DNA of 64,000 bases from Neobacillus sp. YX16 (GTDB lineage: Bacteria > Bacillota > Bacilli > Bacillales > Cytobacillaceae). The notes below the pieces were generated by a model. It was not told the DNA's origin and did not search any database. It was given only the letters and a program-made list of their open reading frames with translations. Shown here piece after piece: positions 60,331 through 64,000 of this stretch. Numbering within the stretch: the first letter of the stretch is position 1; every line of letters begins with the position of its first letter. The position numbers were made by a program, and so were the translations under genes. The stretch is from contig NZ_CP126115.1 in the NCBI RefSeq assembly GCF_030123505.1, forward strand, positions 2,432,001-2,496,000. The letters are read 5' to 3'.

Positions 60331-60445
60331 GAATATCTTGTTTTTTTAAAAATCAATTAACTGTAATATTTGAACCATCTTTTTCCTTGATTTCTATATT
60401 ACTATAAAGGTGTATACAAATATTATGAATTTAGGAAGTGATCCA

Positions 60446-62260
60446 ATGATTTACGACTTGGTACTGCTGCATCCGCCTACAGTCTACGATTTCAGAAAAG
60501 AAATGCTATTTACCGGTCCAATCAGCGATGTGGTTCCCTCATCACCCGTTTTTGAAATGTACCCGATTGGTTTAACTAGTATCGGGGATTATCTTGAACG
60601 ATTTGGATTAAAAGTGAAGATTGTCAATATCGCGAATCGAATGCTTTTAAATCCGAATTTTGATGTTGAGAAAAAAATTAAGAATATAAAAGCAAAGGCA
60701 TTTGGGATTGACCTCCACTGGCTTCCTCATGCGCATGGAGGTGTGGAATTAGCAAAAATCGTTAAGAAGTATCATCCTAATACACCGGTTATGTTCGGGG
60801 GGCTTTCCAGCACGTATTTTCATAAAGAATTAATAGAATATCCTTGTATAGATTTTGTTGTCCGCGGTGATACAACTGAAAAATTAATCCTAATGCAGCT
60901 AAATAAGTTGGAGAAGAAGGATGTATCGGGATTTGCTGATATTCCTAATCTAACCTGGAAGCGAAATTATGAATATTTTTATAACGAAATTACCTATGTT
61001 CCAGATAGTCTCGATGAGTTTAATTTGCCAGGTTATCGCTATGTTATAGGCTCAGTCTTTAAATATTTTAATCTATTAGACCCATTGCCATACAAAGGAT
61101 GGATGCAATATCCAAATACAGCTATATTAACTTCTAAAGGCTGTAATTATAATTGTTTAATCTGCGGCGGTTCCAAAGATGCCTATGAGTTAAACTGTAA
61201 TCGGAAGAAGTTAGTCATGCGTTCTCCACAAAAAATGCTCGAAGATATTGCTTTAATTCAAAGATTCACAGGTGCACCTATTTTTCTTTTGAATGATATA
61301 AGGCAAGGGGGCAAGGAGTACGTTGATGAGTTCCTAGACGGCTTAGCAAAAATGAAGTTAAAGAACGAAATGGTCTTCGAATTGTTTAATTATGCAGATG
61401 AGAAATTTTTTGAAAGATTAAATAAGGCAATGCCAAAGTACAGTATCGAGCTTACCCTTGAATCGGCTGATGAAAATATCCGTAAATATAATGGCAAACT
61501 GCCTTGTACAAATGCCAAGGTAATAGACATGCTCCAATATGCGTTAAAGCATGGATGCACTAAAATTGACTTATTTTTCATGACGGGTATACCCAATCAA
61601 ACGTATGAAAGTGCGATGAGAAATGTTGATTTTTGTGAAAAAATTCACAAAGAATGTGGTAGAGCTTCGAATATTTCGTACTTTGTTGCACCACTTTCGC
61701 CATTTCTTGATCCTGGAAGTCCGGCGTTTGAAAACCCAGAAAAATATGGTTATAAAAAATTCTGTAACAAACTAGAAGACTTCCGAGAAGCTATGAAACA
61801 ACCATCCTGGAAAAATATGCTTAGCTATGAAACTAACAGCATGACAAGAGAGGAAATTGTAAAAGCGACTTATGATTCAGCTTTAAAGTTAAATGAATTT
61901 AAATACAAGAATCTTATTATTGCAAAAGATGTTCATGATGAGGTTAGGCTGAAAATAGATAAGTCAGTCGAGTTCCTTACCAGACTTGACGCACTGGAGC
62001 TCCTGCCAGAGGATGAAAAACTAAAAGAGCTTTCCATAATAAAGAAAGAAGTGGATCAAATCAATCGACACAGTATTTGTGGAGAGAATGAACTGAAATG
62101 GGAAGTCAAAAAGCTGTTTGCAAACTACCGATCACTAACCTATATTGGTTTGGAATTACTTATTAAAGATGTCGTAAAGGATATAAAATGTAAATTTGGC
62201 AGGATTGACAGGAATCAAGTTATGGATACAAATCGTAGCAGTAATCAGCACGAAAAGTAA
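60446..62260 (+). CDS. B12-binding domain/radical SAM protein
   Basis: 604 residues from ATG 60446, with AGGAAGTGAT upstream. A B12-binding-like Rossmann domain (about 1-150, with GLTSIGDYLERFGLKVKIVNIANRML and VMFGGLSSTYFHKELIEY) precedes a radical SAM barrel. The cluster motif CNYNCLIC (CxxxCxxC) is near residue 238. The C-terminal 150 residues are helical and charged. Members of this archaeal/bacterial family have no established reaction. Start, order and length suggest an intact gene. It stands alone with its own terminator. Confidence 0.85.
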   Translation: MIYDLVLLHPPTVYDFRKEMLFTGPISDVVPSSPVFEMYPIGLTSIGDYLERFGLKVKIVNIANRMLLNPNFDVEKKIKNIKAKAFGIDLHWLPHAHGGVELAKIVKKYHPNTPVMFGGLSSTYFHKELIEYPCIDFVVRGDTTEKLILMQLNKLEKKDVSGFADIPNLTWKRNYEYFYNEITYVPDSLDEFNLPGYRYVIGSVFKYFNLLDPLPYKGWMQYPNTAILTSKGCNYNCLICGGSKDAYELNCNRKKLVMRSPQKMLEDIALIQRFTGAPIFLLNDIRQGGKEYVDEFLDGLAKMKLKNEMVFELFNYADEKFFERLNKAMPKYSIELTLESADENIRKYNGKLPCTNAKVIDMLQYALKHGCTKIDLFFMTGIPNQTYESAMRNVDFCEKIHKECGRASNISYFVAPLSPFLDPGSPAFENPEKYGYKKFCNKLEDFREAMKQPSWKNMLSYETNSMTREEIVKATYDSALKLNEFKYKNLIIAKDVHDEVRLKIDKSVEFLTRLDALELLPEDEKLKELSIIKKEVDQINRHSICGENELKWEVKKLFANYRSLTYIGLELLIKDVVKDIKCKFGRIDRNQVMDTNRSSNQHEK

Positions 62261-62283
62261 GGTCATACAAACACCCCAAAAAC

Positions 62284-62314
62284 ACTACAAACCCCGAATT
62301 TTGTAGGCTTTTGT
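62284..62314 (+). terminator. Intrinsic terminator of the radical SAM gene
   Basis: CTACAAA / TTTGTAG stem with an 8-base loop and a GCTTTTTG tail. Confidence 0.6.
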
Positions 62315-62327
62315 CTATCGTATTTTA

Positions 62328-62356
62328 TTGACTATAAATCTGAAAAATGTTAAATT
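62328..62356 (+). promoter_or_regulatory. Sigma-A promoter of the cold-shock gene
   Basis: TTGACT (62328) and TAAATT (62351) with a 17-base spacer. It predicts a leader of about 148 bases, typical of csp mRNAs. The leader holds GGCTTAATCTAAGCC just before the ribosome site, a small hairpin that could gate translation. Confidence 0.55.
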
Positions 62357-62510
62357 TTAGTCAGCCGTTGCACGAGATTAGATTTATGTTACAAAGCTTG
62401 TTCAAGTTTTAACTGAAGTTTGGATAAGAAAGTGGAAGTAAAGCTATCACGTTGTAATTTGGTGAATTTCACACATGGCTTAATCTAAGCCAATAGGAGG
62501 ATTTTTTTAC

Positions 62511-62711
62511 ATGAAAAACGGTAAAGTAAAATGGTTCAACTCTGAAAAAGGTTTCGGATTTATCGAAGCTGAAGATGGAAACGACGTATTTGTTCACTAT
62601 TCCGCTATCCAAACTGAAGGTTTCAAAACTTTAGAAGAAGGTCAAGAAGTATCTTTCGAAGTTGTTGAAGGTGCTCGTGGACCACAAGCTGCTAACGTAA
62701 CTAAAAAGTAA
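62511..62711 (+). CDS. cspD: Cold-shock protein (Csp)
   Basis: 66 residues, a single OB-fold nucleic-acid chaperone. RNP1 KGFGFIE (about 13-19) and RNP2 VFVHY (about 26-30) are intact. The C-terminal [11 protein letters not shown] matches the B. subtilis CspB/CspD class; which paralogue is not certain. TAGGAGGATT precedes the ATG. The long leader suggests post-transcriptional temperature control, as known for this family. Confidence 0.95.
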   Translation: MKNGKVKWFNSEKGFGFIEAEDGNDVFVHYSAIQTEGFKTLEEGQEVSFEVVEGARGPQAANVTKK

Positions 62712-62730
62712 TTTATGAAGCCAATGATTT

Positions 62731-62764
62731 AACAGCCCGACCAATGCGTCGGGCTGTTTTTTGC
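62731..62764 (+). terminator. Intrinsic terminator of csp
   Basis: AACAGCCCGAC / GTCGGGCTGTT stem with a CAATGC loop and T-run. Confidence 0.9.
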
Positions 62765-62834
62765 ATTTTGTGAAATAATCTTAACCCAGTATTGCCTTTA
62801 ATTGCTTTGTTTTCCATCCTCATTTAAGTTGGTA

Positions 62835-62846
62835 TTTTGCTATAAT
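62835..62846 (+). promoter_or_regulatory. Extended -10 promoter of sbcD
   Basis: TTTTGCTATAAT: a perfect TATAAT at 62841 with the TGn extension. The -35 box is poor. It lies 36 bases before sbcD. Confidence 0.5.
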
Positions 62847-62882
62847 AGTATTTATGAGTTAATAAATGATGGGGTGACTAAA

Positions 62883-64000
62883 ATGAAATTTATCCATACT
62901 GCCGACTGGCATTTAGGAAAGTTAGTACACGGTGTATATATGACGGATAATCAGCGTGAAGCACTAAATCAGTTTATAGAAATTGTTGCGGAAGAAAAGC
63001 CGGATGCGCTCGTGATTGCCGGTGATTTGTATGACCGTTCTGTTCCGCCAACAGACGCAGTAGAATTATTAGATGAAATTCTGTTTAAAATTAATGTTGA
63101 GCTAAAAACGCCTGTTGTTGCGATTGCAGGAAACCATGATAGCGCTGAACGTCTTTCATTTGGCAGCTCCTGGTATAAGCATAGCCAATTCTATTTATCT
63201 GGTAAGCTTTCGGATAGCTTTAAGCCAGTACAGGTTAACGGAGTCAATTTCTATTTAGTACCTTATGCAGAACCTGGAGTGGTACGACAACTTCTTGTAG
63301 ATGATTCGATTCATTCCCATCAGGATGCTATGAAAGCATTGATTGGCAGGATGGAGGAAAATTTGAATCCCAACGAGCCTAATGTGTTGGTAGGACATGC
63401 CTTTGTCTTAGGCGGGCAGACTTCAGACTCCGAACGTGTTTTATCCGTTGGGGGATCTGGTTGTGTAGGTGCAGAGCTTTTTGAACCATTTTCTTATACG
63501 GCACTGGGTCATCTCCACAGTCCCGATGCCATTAAACATAATAAGGTAAAATATTCCGGTTCCCTATTAAAGTATTCATTTTCAGAAGCAAAGCAAAATA
63601 AATCGATTTCCATTATTGAAATGGATGAGAAAGGAAATTTTTCTCATCGCTCTAGGTTCTTGAATCCAACACATGACATGCGTGAACTTGAAGGGCATCT
63701 AGAGGAGTTACTAGATCCTTATTTTTATGAAAAACAAAAATTACATGATTATCTGAAAATTACCTTGCTAGATGAAGGTGCATTACTTGATCCGATTAAT
63801 AAACTACGTCAGATATATCCGAACGTACTCCATCTTGAAAGGAAAATAGATATTACGGATTTGAAGAAAAAGCAGTCATTTAACATTACTCAAAATGAGA
63901 AAAAATCCGAGCTTGATTTGTTTGAGCAATTTTATGCGGAAATGACGACCGCAGAGTTTTCCGCCGATAAAAAAGAAGTTATGGCTGATGTGATTGGAAA
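62883..64000 (+). CDS. sbcD: Exonuclease SbcD (Mre11-like), N-terminal 372 residues
   Basis: The frame is open from ATG 62883 to the right edge, so the C-terminus is missing. It is the nuclease subunit of SbcCD, which cuts hairpin and double-strand DNA ends with Mn. Metallophosphoesterase motifs appear in order: ADWHLG (residues 7-12), GDLYDRS, GNHD, GHAF and GHLHS. The family capping domain begins after about residue 270. GGGGTGACTAAA precedes the ATG. sbcC would be expected just beyond the window. Confidence 0.93.
   Translation, partial: MKFIHTADWHLGKLVHGVYMTDNQREALNQFIEIVAEEKPDALVIAGDLYDRSVPPTDAVELLDEILFKINVELKTPVVAIAGNHDSAERLSFGSSWYKHSQFYLSGKLSDSFKPVQVNGVNFYLVPYAEPGVVRQLLVDDSIHSHQDAMKALIGRMEENLNPNEPNVLVGHAFVLGGQTSDSERVLSVGGSGCVGAELFEPFSYTALGHLHSPDAIKHNKVKYSGSLLKYSFSEAKQNKSISIIEMDEKGNFSHRSRFLNPTHDMRELEGHLEELLDPYFYEKQKLHDYLKITLLDEGALLDPINKLRQIYPNVLHLERKIDITDLKKKQSFNITQNEKKSELDLFEQFYAEMTTAEFSADKKEVMADVIG

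Noticed and set aside
1..64000. CRISPR arrays, prophage, tRNA or rRNA genes, complete insertion sequences
   Set aside because: I looked for regularly spaced short repeats, integrase or transposase frames and tRNA-like cloverleaves and saw none.

Overview
The window is chromosomal DNA of a low-GC, spore-former-type Firmicute, most likely a Bacillaceae member close to Bacillus or Neobacillus. The evidence is AT-rich codon use, strong AGGAGGTGA-type ribosome sites, LtaS, PepF, YitT and PxpBAC homologues, a DUF3231 protein, a Csp gene and sigma-54 activators of the AcoR type. No rRNA, tRNA, prophage or CRISPR array was seen. The genus is an inference.

Bases 1-24226 are mostly housekeeping or accessory singletons. 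They include the end of a 2-hydroxyacid dehydrogenase, a monoacylglycerol lipase, an Eis-like acetyltransferase, a DUF3231 protein, a LysE exporter, lipoteichoic acid synthase (ltaS) and oligoendopeptidase F. A NhaC-type antiporter precedes the 5-oxoprolinase genes pxpB-pxpA-pxpC. YitT, aspartase, a LysM/NodB deacetylase and AsnA follow, then a PadR-HAAS-DUF4173 membrane-stress type module and a DinB protein. Copies of a GC-rich intergenic repeat with terminal inverted repeats lie at about 7.0, 9.5 and 18.6 kb, with a diverged copy at 36.8 kb.

Bases 25007-53640 form the centrepiece: a catabolic cluster of about 28.6 kb divided by four well-formed sigma-54 (-24/-12) promoters, at 25007, 31316, 33972 and 36737. 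It carries two sigma-54 enhancer-binding activators, a PAS type at 29820 and an AcoR-like GAF type at 53805. The genes encode a complete beta-oxidation set (3-hydroxyacyl-CoA dehydrogenase, enoyl-CoA hydratase, thiolase, acyl-CoA ligase, acyl-CoA dehydrogenase) and two closely related Leu/Ile/Val-type binding proteins with LivHMGF. They also encode a ThDP enzyme of the acetolactate synthase fold, three SDRs, an iron alcohol dehydrogenase, two zinc alcohol dehydrogenases, a nitroreductase-like flavoprotein, an aldehyde dehydrogenase and an acetoin-dehydrogenase-type E1alpha/E1beta/E2/E3 complex. My reading is an inducible pathway that oxidises a vicinal diol or acyloin, possibly alicyclic, to a hydroxyketone or diketone. 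It would then cleave the C-C bond with ThDP enzymes, oxidise the aldehyde and finish by beta-oxidation. The substrate is not determined by sequence.

Bases 55438-62880 hold a MITE-like inverted-repeat element and a divergent FadR-type regulator/L-2-hydroxyglutarate oxidase pair with matching operators. They also hold a candidate small RNA on the minus strand, a SulP transporter with an ArsR regulator, a fragment resembling an IS200/IS605 end, an orphan B12-binding radical SAM protein and a cold-shock protein with a long leader. The window ends inside sbcD.
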